64,000 nt of DNA from CAZSHX01 sp964606895 (GTDB lineage: Bacteria; Bacteroidota; Ignavibacteria; Kapaibacteriales; UBA2268): positions 62,001-126,000 of the forward strand of contig CAZSHX010000001.1 in the NCBI GenBank assembly GCA_964606895.1, read 5' to 3'. The position numbers and the translations under genes are program-made. Under the pieces are notes generated by a model. It did no database searches. It had not been told where the DNA came from and saw nothing but the letters and a program-made list of their open reading frames with translations. Of the stretch, positions 17,549 through 26,424 are shown one piece after another. The stretch's first letter is position 1; the number at the start of each line of letters is the position of its first letter.

Positions 17549-19434
17549 TGAATCATATTACCAAATTCCTTACTTGTGGTAGTGTTGATGATGGTAAATC
17601 AACAATGATTGGAAGATTATTATTTGATGCAGGTTTAATTTATGAAGACCAATTGCAATCATTAAAGTCCGAACTTGAAAAGAATGGGATGGACACCAAC
17701 TCTATTGATTATTCTTTTCTTTTGGATGGACTTTTATCTGAGAGAGAGCAGGGAATTACAATAGATGTTGCATATAGATATTTTTCTATTAATAATAAGA
17801 AATTTATTGTGGCAGACACTCCCGGTCACACGCAATATACGAAAAATATGGCAACAGGTGCATCGCATTGCGATGCGGCAATTATTCTGATTGATGCCCG
17901 AAAGGGATTAGGCTTGCAAACTAACAGACATAGTTTGATCTGTTCGTTAATGGGGATTTCAAAAATTCTTTTTGCAATTAATAAGTTCGATTTAGTTAAT
18001 TGGGATGAAAAAGTTTTTTTGGAATTATCAAATAAATGTCAAGATCTGGTTCATGAGTTAGAAGAGGTTATTTCTAAAAAAATTGATTTTTCAAGCATTC
18101 CAATATCTGCTCTACTTGGTGATAATTTGTTATATAAGTCCATGAATATGCCATGGTATGAAAATGGTACCATTCATCAATGGCTTGACAATTTAGTAAT
18201 TGATAAAGATTTAAATGATTCAGATACCAGTTTTGTTGTTCAGTATGTTATCAAATCTTATGACCATGCTAACCCTTATCAATTTTCTGCTTTGGAAAAT
18301 TTGACTGAAAATGAATTATCAAAACTTAGAGCTTATGCAGGGATTTTAGTTTCAGGAAACTTAAGTTTAGGACAAAAAGTAAAAATTTCCTCATCAGACA
18401 TTATTACAACCATCAAAGGTATATTGAAAGGTTTTCAATTTGTAAATTCAGCTTCGAAGGGTGAATCTGTTTCAATTATTCTTGAAGATGAAATTGACAT
18501 ATCTCGCGGGGATATTATTAAAAATAATGATTCCTCAATATCTTTTCATTCAGATATAAATGCAACAATTATCTGGATGGGTAGTGTTCCGCTTGAAAAT
18601 AACGGAAGATATATTATTAAAGGGTGCTTTGGATACGTTAATGCCAATATTAATAAGATAGATTTTAAATATAATTTAGAGTCGTTTAAAAAGATTAAAA
18701 CAGAAAAATTAGAAATAAATGAAGTTGGGGTTGTTGATCTGCATTTTCATAAAAAGATTTATGCAGAAGCATATAATAGCAACAGACAGCTTGGTTCGTT
18801 TGTTATAATTGATAAATTAAATAACTTAACAATAGGTTGCGGTATGATAAATAGTTTCAACGATTTGGAAATTCCAGACACCGAAGATAACATAGGAAAA
18901 AAGAAAAAACCATTTGTTTTATGGTTCACAGGTTTATCGGGAAGTGGTAAAACTACTACAGCTGAAAATCTGATAAAAGAATTATTCAAACGAGGGTACA
19001 ATAGTGTATCCTTAGATGGCGATATTTTAAGACAAGGGTTATGTAATGATTTAGGATTTAGCGATTCCGATAGAAGTGAAAATATCAGGAGGACTGCAGA
19101 AATTGCAAAGCTAATATTAGATTCAGGTGTTAATGTCTTGTGTTCGTTAATATCACCCTTTGAGAAAGATAGACAATTAGCTCGTGAAATTCTGTCAGAA
19201 TATAATTTTGTTGAAATATTTATTAATGCTTCAATAGAAATATGTGAAAAAAGAGATATTAAGGGTTACTATAAAAAAGCAAGAGAAGGGGAAATCAATA
19301 ATTTTACTGGAATAAGCTCCAAGTATGAAAATCCGATAAATCCGGAAATTACAATAAATACGGAGCTCTTATCTTTTGATGAAGCTACAAATAAAATTTT
19401 AAATTATCTTGAATCAAAGGATTATTTGGTTTAG
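17548..19434 (+). CDS. cysNC: Bifunctional sulfate adenylyltransferase subunit 1 / APS kinase
   Basis: The N-terminal GTPase (CysN) drives APS formation: P-loop GSVDDGKST at 11-19, DTPGH and NKFD motifs, and two beta-barrel domains to about residue 420. The C-terminal APS kinase (CysC) starts near 455, with P-loop GLSGSGKT at 462-469, SLDGDILRQG and DLGFSDSDR. Together with CysD it makes PAPS. No PAPS reductase or sulfite reductase gene is nearby, so PAPS is probably meant for the sulfotransferase two genes upstream. A TTG three bases earlier is an alternative start. Confidence 0.96.
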   Translation: MNHITKFLTCGSVDDGKSTMIGRLLFDAGLIYEDQLQSLKSELEKNGMDTNSIDYSFLLDGLLSEREQGITIDVAYRYFSINNKKFIVADTPGHTQYTKNMATGASHCDAAIILIDARKGLGLQTNRHSLICSLMGISKILFAINKFDLVNWDEKVFLELSNKCQDLVHELEEVISKKIDFSSIPISALLGDNLLYKSMNMPWYENGTIHQWLDNLVIDKDLNDSDTSFVVQYVIKSYDHANPYQFSALENLTENELSKLRAYAGILVSGNLSLGQKVKISSSDIITTIKGILKGFQFVNSASKGESVSIILEDEIDISRGDIIKNNDSSISFHSDINATIIWMGSVPLENNGRYIIKGCFGYVNANINKIDFKYNLESFKKIKTEKLEINEVGVVDLHFHKKIYAEAYNSNRQLGSFVIIDKLNNLTIGCGMINSFNDLEIPDTEDNIGKKKKPFVLWFTGLSGSGKTTTAENLIKELFKRGYNSVSLDGDILRQGLCNDLGFSDSDRSENIRRTAEIAKLILDSGVNVLCSLISPFEKDRQLAREILSEYNFVEIFINASIEICEKRDIKGYYKKAREGEINNFTGISSKYENPINPEITINTELLSFDEATNKILNYLESKDYLV

Positions 19435-19657
19435 ATAATTTTAAACCCAAATAATTCTTTGGTTAACGTAATCATTTTTTTCCCAAAATATATATGGAAT
19501 ATTGTTCACATGATTACTCCATGAAAAAAATCTTTAGGTAATAATGGTCATTGCTTCTTTTCTGCCATAGGAAAATATATAAAGTACCGATGATACTAAA
19601 GATAGTATGAATACTAAATCAATTAAAAGTTTACCAATAATATTAGCTTTCAACTAT
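19435..19657. other. Spacer between the sulfation genes and the cytochrome cluster
   Basis: A convergent intergenic stretch of 223 bp. It holds no gene, and I see no strong hairpin with a T-run. Confidence 0.4.
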
Positions 19658-21427
19658 TTATTTTAAAATATTTATTTCAATTCTTCTGTTTGCGGCTCTA
19701 CCTTTTTCGGTAGCGTTGTTTTGCACCGGGACAAGAGAACCCTTTCCCTGAGCTAAAATTCGTTTACGATTAATTCCACGTTTCATCAAATAAATTTCTA
19801 TCACTTTGGTCATATTATTTGACCTTTTTTGCAGTTCTTGTGTTGTACCTGTATTATCAGTATGGGCAATAATAGAGATTCGGGATTTTGGATTTTTATT
19901 CAAATAATCAATTGCTGAATTAAGGAAATTATTCATTCCTTTCGTTTCTAAGATAGTTTTTTCATTCTTGTACAAGAAGGTTCTAAGGCTATTTGGTTTT
20001 ATAATCTCAGTTTGAATAACGTTTTCAAGTTTTTTAGTAGGTATGGAATCAAATTTTAAGGAAAAATTTGCATTGTTCACCGCAAAATTAGAGACGGTAT
20101 CCTGTAAATCAACAGAGATAGATTTATTATCGGGTTTTGCTTTTAGTTCATCCAAATCGTCAGTATTCAAAGCTATCAAATATTTTCCATAGGGAAGATT
20201 ATCCCTTTTATAATTCAGACCTTTATCAAGAGCTAATGTCTCGTAGATACTGCTGTCGCTGTTTGTTAGATTGACACCTAATCCTTGAATGAGAGAAATA
20301 TCAATTGTTGAATCAATTTTTATCTGACCACGTATCGAACCAATTTTGATTTCGTTTTTGCTTTTTTTATCGGAAACAATATCACCGGTTTTAGCTGTAG
20401 AACCGGGTTTATTATTGTAGGATAAAGTTTGATGGCAACCCGAAGAGCATGTTCCTCCTGTAGCCGTTTGTTTAAAGTTTATTGGAAGTTCCCACTTCCC
20501 GTATCTTGTCGTATTATTAATCAAATAAGGATTTTCAGTTCCATGTACATCGTGGCACAAATTACAATTTCTGGATTTATCGCGGTTTACATGCACAAAA
20601 TGAAGATTTTGATTGTCATTTCTGAATCCGGTTGATTGGGGTTTGTCCTTGGAAAGTATATCATTGGAATGACAAGTGAAACAAAGCGTTCCGGTTTTTC
20701 CCTTTTCATAGACATAAGATTCAATATTGAATTCAGTAATTAACAGAGCTTTATTTTTTGAGGCATGAGGAAGATGACAACCTGAACATCCTTGTGCTAC
20801 CGGTGCGTGAACAGTTTTTGAAGTTATTTTCAGATTGATATCTTCGATTGTTGAATTGGTTCCTTTGATAGTTTTATTATGACAACTTAGACATAATTTA
20901 TCTTCATCGTTACGGAGAAGCTTTGCAAATTTAGAATTATGAGGTTCATGACAAGTACTGCATTCATTTTTCAAGACCGGTCCATGCACTATCATATCTT
21001 TTCCGGCAACATCATGACAATTCAGACAAAGTGATTTTCCCTTTTCAGTTTTAAGCAGATTCCGGCTATCGGAACTATGAGGGTCATGACAGCTTAGACA
21101 TTCACCTTCCTTAGCAGGTGCGTGCTTTGATTTATCTCCTTTGTTTATGTCATGGCAGGTGGTGCATAAATCAGGAAGCTTTGAAACCAAATCGAACTCT
21201 CTGCCTGCATCGTTCGGGTGATTACCTTTTTTATGTTCATGGCAGGATGAACAGTCTTCTTTGACAGGTGAATGCTTGAACCAGCCCCGCATAACCATTT
21301 CATGGCAACCGGATTCAACGCAGGTATTCACATTTTTCTTTTCCTGAGTCCGAACGACAAATAAGCTCGCAATCAAAAAGACGGCAAGAATCAAAACAAC
21401 CCATATTTTTCTTTTAAAAGTAACCAA
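19658..21427 (-). CDS. Multiheme c-type cytochrome with C-terminal OmpA-like domain
   Basis: One N-terminal membrane helix (RKIWVVLILAVFLIASLFVV) anchors or exports the protein. A cytochrome region of about 330 residues has nine CXXCH motifs (for example CLSCHDPHSS, CSTCHEPH), a CX4CH near the N-terminus (CVESGCH) and a CX3CH at its end (CSSGCH), so up to 11 hemes. The last 110 residues are an OmpA-like peptidoglycan-binding domain (ISIIAHTDNTG, GRAANRRIEI). The start TTG at 21427 overlaps the barrel gene by 14 bp; a TTG at 21508 would lengthen the overlap. It probably carries electrons in the periplasm while tied to the wall. It is last in the cluster. Confidence 0.88.
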   Translation of the reverse strand: MVTFKRKIWVVLILAVFLIASLFVVRTQEKKNVNTCVESGCHEMVMRGWFKHSPVKEDCSSCHEHKKGNHPNDAGREFDLVSKLPDLCTTCHDINKGDKSKHAPAKEGECLSCHDPHSSDSRNLLKTEKGKSLCLNCHDVAGKDMIVHGPVLKNECSTCHEPHNSKFAKLLRNDEDKLCLSCHNKTIKGTNSTIEDINLKITSKTVHAPVAQGCSGCHLPHASKNKALLITEFNIESYVYEKGKTGTLCFTCHSNDILSKDKPQSTGFRNDNQNLHFVHVNRDKSRNCNLCHDVHGTENPYLINNTTRYGKWELPINFKQTATGGTCSSGCHQTLSYNNKPGSTAKTGDIVSDKKSKNEIKIGSIRGQIKIDSTIDISLIQGLGVNLTNSDSSIYETLALDKGLNYKRDNLPYGKYLIALNTDDLDELKAKPDNKSISVDLQDTVSNFAVNNANFSLKFDSIPTKKLENVIQTEIIKPNSLRTFLYKNEKTILETKGMNNFLNSAIDYLNKNPKSRISIIAHTDNTGTTQELQKRSNNMTKVIEIYLMKRGINRKRILAQGKGSLVPVQNNATEKGRAANRRIEINILK

Positions 21428-23414
21428 AAGCTCTTTCCAGTCTAAGATATAATCCGTAATAATTGGTAGATGAAGATTCACTTTTTCTGTAATAATAATT
21501 AACCCCAAATGAAAATAGAGTTTCTAAATATTTCATCTGCAATTGAGCATTAATATTATAATAATTTAATTTTATGTTCATGATTTTAGCATAGCTATAA
21601 TTCATTTGTAGATTTGAATAAATCCAACTTGTCAAATTATATAAAACAGATAAATTAATATTCGTACTGAAATTATGGTCTCCCGTCAATGTATATTTTT
21701 GATCAGATAGATTTGCTTGTAAATTGGTTGATAAATCATTCAGTAAATTATCATAATATGAAGCATGAAAATCAATATTGCTATTCGGAGAAATGTTTGA
21801 ATTTACAACAGTGTAACTACCGTTTGAATTAAATTTGCCAATATTTAGGCTGAAACCTACTGATTTCACATGATCAATTTTTAATAAATTTAAATCAGCT
21901 TGCTCAATGTTTTTATAATTATTCTCAGATATTTTAAAGTATGTAGATAGTATTCCATTAAACAATGACAAGGAAAAATTTAATGATTGATAAATATTGT
22001 CAGAGTTATTAATCATTGTAACATTAGTAGTATAGTCAATGTAAACTTTCGAATTGTTCAGTATCCTGCCTGTCGGAATTCTTGCTATCTGATAATAAGT
22101 ATTTACAAGTATAAGCAAATAGTCTATGTCCCGTTGATAAATAAGTGTTCCGGTTTCATCCCTTATTACAATCGAATTCTCCTGAACATTAGGATACTTA
22201 AGAAAAGTCAAATTGCCGTCTTCAATGGAGTACTCTTCATTTTTTACAATAATACTCTTACTGGAATTATCTCTTTTGATTATTTGTTCTCTGATGTCAT
22301 AAACGATTCCGAAACGACCAGTTGGAATTCTCTTCGTATAGCTAAAAATACCCCCAAATTGATCAAATTTTTCATTATAGATTTTTATACCTTTATTTGA
22401 AACAACCGAATTTTGACTCTGATAATAAATTATTGAATTCAAATTTGAATATAATTGATGTTCCAACTGAATTTTTGGAGTATTATTTACATTATCAAGA
22501 CTATCGAATGAATTTTTAAGATAATTATAGATACCTGAAAGTTTGAAGCGATAAGGAAGCAAAATGTTCAAATTAAGTATTTCATTTAGCCTTTTATTAT
22601 TAAAGTTTCCTAAAGTATTGGTATAAGAAGTATTTGAATTAAGTTGAACATTACCTTTCAACATATTAAGGTTGTCAGACAAAGCAATATCAAACACATT
22701 ATTTTGTAATTCTGATTTTGAATAATACTGAGTTCGAATTTTTTGATAGGATACATTTAAGTTATTATTCATGAATTCGCCTATATCTCTTCGTGTTGAG
22801 CCACTAAACTGCTCAACATTTGAAATATAATTTGTCAGAGAAAACAAATCTTGTTGATTGGTAGAATTCTTTGAATATATAGCTGATACAGGTAATATAT
22901 CATTTGGGAAATTTGAAGAAATACCATAACCCTGGGAAATTGATTTAATTTTATTACCAAATTCCATTGTTATAGTACTATTGCTTATATTTCCAAATAT
23001 ATTCAATTTTATTGGCAACACATTCAGCAAATCCATTTGACCAGTAATACTATTTGTATTTATATTTTCACTTATTTCAGGCATTCCTACCAATTTATTT
23101 GGATTGATTGAAGGAGAATACTCACCATCAATATCCAATGAAAGAATATCCGGTCTAAATAAAAATGCAGAAGTTGAAAGCTTGAAATTGCTTCTGAATA
23201 AAAATTGGTTTGCAGATTCATCATCAGAAGAAAATTGTCTATTCCGATATGATCCTTCTAAAGCCACAATACCTTTATAATACTTGATAAAAAAAGGATC
23301 AAAAGAAATATACTCCAATTGACTTTTGCAAGAATAAGTTTGCATTACAAACATTAAAATTGTAAGCCCGTAAACAGATATCCATTTATAATTATTTTCT
23401 TTAAAATTGACCAT
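21414..23414 (-). CDS. Outer-membrane beta-barrel protein of the cytochrome cluster
   Basis: After an export signal (VYGLTILMFVMQTYSCKS) the 666-residue protein is a long series of alternating polar/hydrophobic strands with many Asn, Ser and Tyr residues, ending in an aromatic residue (RAFGYF). That is the pattern of a large outer-membrane barrel. A segment near 400-450 (RDETGTLIYQRDIDYLLI) looks like a plug or loop domain. I found no heme motif. It sits between a lipoprotein cytochrome gene (2 bp upstream) and the OmpA-cytochrome (overlapping), as the porin of a porin-cytochrome complex would. There is no detectable resemblance by eye to MtrB, so the function is inferred from context. Confidence 0.7.
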   Translation of the reverse strand: MVNFKENNYKWISVYGLTILMFVMQTYSCKSQLEYISFDPFFIKYYKGIVALEGSYRNRQFSSDDESANQFLFRSNFKLSTSAFLFRPDILSLDIDGEYSPSINPNKLVGMPEISENINTNSITGQMDLLNVLPIKLNIFGNISNSTITMEFGNKIKSISQGYGISSNFPNDILPVSAIYSKNSTNQQDLFSLTNYISNVEQFSGSTRRDIGEFMNNNLNVSYQKIRTQYYSKSELQNNVFDIALSDNLNMLKGNVQLNSNTSYTNTLGNFNNKRLNEILNLNILLPYRFKLSGIYNYLKNSFDSLDNVNNTPKIQLEHQLYSNLNSIIYYQSQNSVVSNKGIKIYNEKFDQFGGIFSYTKRIPTGRFGIVYDIREQIIKRDNSSKSIIVKNEEYSIEDGNLTFLKYPNVQENSIVIRDETGTLIYQRDIDYLLILVNTYYQIARIPTGRILNNSKVYIDYTTNVTMINNSDNIYQSLNFSLSLFNGILSTYFKISENNYKNIEQADLNLLKIDHVKSVGFSLNIGKFNSNGSYTVVNSNISPNSNIDFHASYYDNLLNDLSTNLQANLSDQKYTLTGDHNFSTNINLSVLYNLTSWIYSNLQMNYSYAKIMNIKLNYYNINAQLQMKYLETLFSFGVNYYYRKSESSSTNYYGLYLRLERAFGYF

Positions 23415-23416
23415 AA

Positions 23417-24001
23417 TTATTTCATGAATGTCCTTTCGTTCCCGCCATGTGGATTATGACATTCCCAGCATTTTGTATCTTCAATTGTGGAATGAATATC
23501 GTTCTTCATGACAGATTCTTTCTCATGGCAAAAATAACACAAAGCTTGACCATCCTGCTTGAGAAAGCTTTTAAACCGTGACTTGTGCGGGTCATGACAA
23601 ATCGTACAGGCACCAACACTCAAGGGTCCATGCAAAAATTTATTCTTTTTGGAAAAGTCTTCATGACAATTATTACAGAGTTTCGGGAGCATCTCATTCA
23701 ATTTGAAACTATTACCTACATCATGACAATTATTGCAACTTCCTTCTTCTGCTGGTGGATGAGTCTTTTCGACTAATAGTTCCTTCTTAATATCATTCTC
23801 ATTTATTATTTTATTGGTAATATTCGTTGAATCAGCTACAATTTTTGTTGTATCCGGAGGCGGAACATCATCAAAAAAAATTGTCAGAACCTGATAATTT
23901 TTTTGGGGAGAACAAGCTATTAGAAATATCAAAATAGATATTATACTTAGCAAATTAAAATACTTAACTAAAAATGATGACCTATTTGGTTTATATCTCA
24001 T
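23417..24001 (-). CDS. Pentaheme c-type cytochrome lipoprotein
   Basis: A lipobox (LIFLIAC) marks a lipoprotein. FFDDVPPPD follows; similar segments occur near the N-terminus of other multiheme lipoproteins. Five CXXCH motifs follow (CNNCH twice, CTICH, CYFCH, CWECH) in the doubled-CXXCH style with DPH and NPH tails. The length of 194 residues is short for five hemes, so the hemes are closely packed. Its start overlaps the NHL lipoprotein stop by 4 bp, and it ends 2 bp before the barrel gene. A natural role is the heme chain held inside or below the barrel. Confidence 0.88.
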   Translation of the reverse strand: MRYKPNRSSFLVKYFNLLSIISILIFLIACSPQKNYQVLTIFFDDVPPPDTTKIVADSTNITNKIINENDIKKELLVEKTHPPAEEGSCNNCHDVGNSFKLNEMLPKLCNNCHEDFSKKNKFLHGPLSVGACTICHDPHKSRFKSFLKQDGQALCYFCHEKESVMKNDIHSTIEDTKCWECHNPHGGNERTFMK

Positions 24002-25074
24002 CTCAACTCTATGAAGCCATAAACGTTGACCTTATCATTCCCAAATTGATTCGTAACATATATAAGATATTTTAATCTGTATTTGCTGTCAACATATTCT
24101 TTAAAAAAATCTATATTATCATAATCAATAGCAATTCGTATTGGCATATCCAAAAACCCGGTTCCTATTTTTTCACCGCCAAAATCCATAAGTGCTTCTG
24201 CAGAACCATTGAAAATTTGTACATTATTGAATTGAGCATCAATAGCATATAATATATCGCTTCTGTCAACGGCTATTCCCTTTGGTCTTGAAAACTGCCC
24301 GGGATACTCTCCATAAGTCCCAACAGTACTTAAAAATTTTCCGTCTAAGTCGAACACTTTAATATGAAACTCACCAAAATCGGTAATATATAATTTATCA
24401 TTTTGTATAGTAATATGAATTGGTTGGTGAAGAAAAGCTGTATCCTTTTCGGAAACATTTGGAAATGAGTTTATTAATTTGAAATCATCTTTTGAAAATA
24501 CAAATATCTTGTTTTTTTTCATATCAGAAACGTAAATTTTGTCTTTATATGAACACACATCAGTTGGTTTTTCGAATGTCTTTATACCAAAACAATTCTT
24601 ATAATTCATATCATAATCAAACACAACAATTTCTCCGCGTCCAAGATCTAAAACATATAAATTGCCGCTGGTATCAGCAAAACAATTTAAGGGCGTTTTG
24701 AGATTGCCAAGACCGGTAGGATTTATTGAAGTAAAAGTTCTTTTCTGAAAATCTATGATGGCTATTTCTCCAACCTTGTAATCAACAACAAAAAGCTTAT
24801 TCTTAATTGCACAAATACCATGTGGTTTGTGAATTGAAGAAATTTTACTGCTACCGGAAAGAAACTTTTTTAATCCTGATGGTTCTACTGAAATATCATC
24901 AGAACTATTAATGGCTGTCAGAAACTGAATCCTTGCCGTATCAGGAGGAGATGGAAATAGGATAACTTCCCTTTTAACATTATCTGTTTTTTTAGTTGAT
25001 GAACACGAAACAGCGAATAGTGCTATTGATACTAAGAATAATATTCTGAATGATTTTATGATGAATTTTGACAT
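23998..25074 (-). CDS. NHL-repeat lipoprotein
   Basis: The preferred start MSKFIIKSFRILF gives a lipoprotein signal with lipobox FAVSCSS; an earlier frame start would add 20 residues. PPDTARIQFLTAI opens the mature protein, as in NHL proteins that accompany cytochromes. Five to six beta-propeller blades follow, for example SRPKGIAVDRSDILYAIDAQ. NHL propellers bind partners rather than catalyse. It is translationally coupled to the pentaheme gene (ATGA overlap), which suggests a scaffold for the conduit. Confidence 0.83.
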   Translation of the reverse strand: MSKFIIKSFRILFLVSIALFAVSCSSTKKTDNVKREVILFPSPPDTARIQFLTAINSSDDISVEPSGLKKFLSGSSKISSIHKPHGICAIKNKLFVVDYKVGEIAIIDFQKRTFTSINPTGLGNLKTPLNCFADTSGNLYVLDLGRGEIVVFDYDMNYKNCFGIKTFEKPTDVCSYKDKIYVSDMKKNKIFVFSKDDFKLINSFPNVSEKDTAFLHQPIHITIQNDKLYITDFGEFHIKVFDLDGKFLSTVGTYGEYPGQFSRPKGIAVDRSDILYAIDAQFNNVQIFNGSAEALMDFGGEKIGTGFLDMPIRIAIDYDNIDFFKEYVDSKYRLKYLIYVTNQFGNDKVNVYGFIELR

Positions 25075-25232
25075 AGTTATTTTGGTTAAATATAAAATAA
25101 ACAATATAATAAAAATTAAAATTTTGTGAAACAAAAATATTTTTTAATATTATCTGGATTATTTATATTTATATAAACATTCCTTGAAACATACAAAAAT
25201 ATGAAAAGAAGATTTGGATAATTATCTAAATT

Positions 25233-25263
25233 AAAAAAGGGGAGAAAATTCCCCCCCCCTTTA
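25233..25263 (-). terminator. Rho-independent terminator after the tetraheme gene
   Basis: Read on the minus strand, a run of Gs (GGGG) pairs with CCCC around GAATTTTCT and is followed by TTTTTT. It lies 20 bp after the stop of the tetraheme gene, so that gene may be made partly on its own, with the downstream genes read through or from another promoter. Confidence 0.65.
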
Positions 25264-25283
25264 TTAAAAAACAGATCTCTTGC

Positions 25284-25964
25284 TTATTTGTTATGGCAAG
25301 TTAAGCATAATGCTGAACCTGTGTTATTAAGATTAAGAAGATTAGGTGTATTCTGAACTATACCATTAACTGTTTCTGTTTTTCCATGAGGAGCATGGCA
25401 TGTGGAACATTCAACATTGTAAGCAAAACCATCAGCCTGTTTGGATAATCTCAAAACACCACCAACCATACCGGTTCCAGATGTTGCTTTTAATGATGTT
25501 CCGGTATAAGGTTTTGCTGGGTCAGTGTTAGCTGGTTTGTATTCAACACTGATTGGGTGGTCGTTTGACAAATCATTTGTCAAATTTGATTTAGGATGAA
25601 ATGCACCCATCGTGTTAGCTGGTGTTCCGCCATTACCACTGAATGCATCTAAAGCTACAGTGCCGTCATGACAGCTTAAACATCTTTTTGATTTTTCAGC
25701 AACAGTCCCTGTAGTATATGTTTTTGCCATTTCATCATATTTAGTAGAAAACGATGCAGTTGTTGGTGCATGGTTCCATAATCTAACAGTGGCTCCATAA
25801 TGACCGTGAGGTGCATGGCATGGCAAACAAACTTGATTGCTTGTGTTCCATCCTTCACCCATAAAATTGTGTTTTGTAGTTTGAATACCTGTTTGTGCTA
25901 CGACGATAGCACTTGCACTTAAAGACATGAGTGCGACGAGAATAAGAATACTTAAACGTTTCAT
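25284..25964 (-). CDS. Tetraheme c-type cytochrome (doubled CXXCH)
   Basis: A signal peptide (about residues 1-23, cleaved near VVAQ) precedes four CXXCH sites: CLPCHAPH, CLSCHDG, CSTCHAPH and CLTCHNK at the very end. The spacing is typical of the cytochrome c3-like doubled-CXXCH family. The elements TTKHN, LWNH, CLSCHDGTVAL and NLSNDHPIS are shared with the N-terminal third of the 12-heme protein encoded upstream, so the two are paralogues. GGAGGG before the ATG is a strong ribosome site. It is a likely soluble periplasmic or extracellular carrier. Confidence 0.9.
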   Translation of the reverse strand: MKRLSILILVALMSLSASAIVVAQTGIQTTKHNFMGEGWNTSNQVCLPCHAPHGHYGATVRLWNHAPTTASFSTKYDEMAKTYTTGTVAEKSKRCLSCHDGTVALDAFSGNGGTPANTMGAFHPKSNLTNDLSNDHPISVEYKPANTDPAKPYTGTSLKATSGTGMVGGVLRLSKQADGFAYNVECSTCHAPHGKTETVNGIVQNTPNLLNLNNTGSALCLTCHNK

Positions 25965-26424
25965 AGTAAAAAACCCTCCGAAAAAAATAAAAAAATTGCG
26001 TTAACCTAAACGCGTTATATAAAAAATAGAATTTTCAAAAAACAACATTTCACTTATACAAAATTTTCAAATAACATGGTTATTATAATCTTATTAAGAT
26101 TTGTAAAACATTATTATAATTACATCAACCACAAATTCAACTTAAGAAAAATATTATTTCCCGCCAAGCACACTGCGATTACAAAACATAATATAGCTAC
26201 CTATTTAGCTAAAGAAAAGATAATGATGGTCGAAAAGAGAAGGTTATTATCAGGTATTGAGGAGTTGTCGTCCATTGCACAATGTGAAAACTAGACAGAA
26301 TCAACATCTCACATTGCGATATATTATACACTTAATCAATATTTCACAGATTTGTTGCTACAACAATTGGAATACACAAATAGCAAAACTATTGTGAAAA
26401 CGAAAAATACTTGACTCGTATTAT
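25965..26424. other. Spacer with possible promoter between cytochrome genes
   Basis: A 460-bp AT-rich gap. GCGTT (25998-26002) and AACGC (26009-26013) form an imperfect operator-like palindrome about 35 bp before the tetraheme start. A 72-codon open frame at 26076-26294 on the plus strand resembles nothing I know and is probably chance. The gap suggests that the tetraheme gene has its own promoter. Confidence 0.4.

Noticed and set aside
21414..23414. Barrel as an MtrB/PioB homologue
   Set aside because: No recognisable MtrB-specific motif such as an N-terminal CXXC was seen. The barrel call stays general.
26076..26294. 72-codon open frame between cytochrome genes
   Set aside because: Composition is unlike a protein domain, no ribosome site is seen, and the region is AT-rich spacer.
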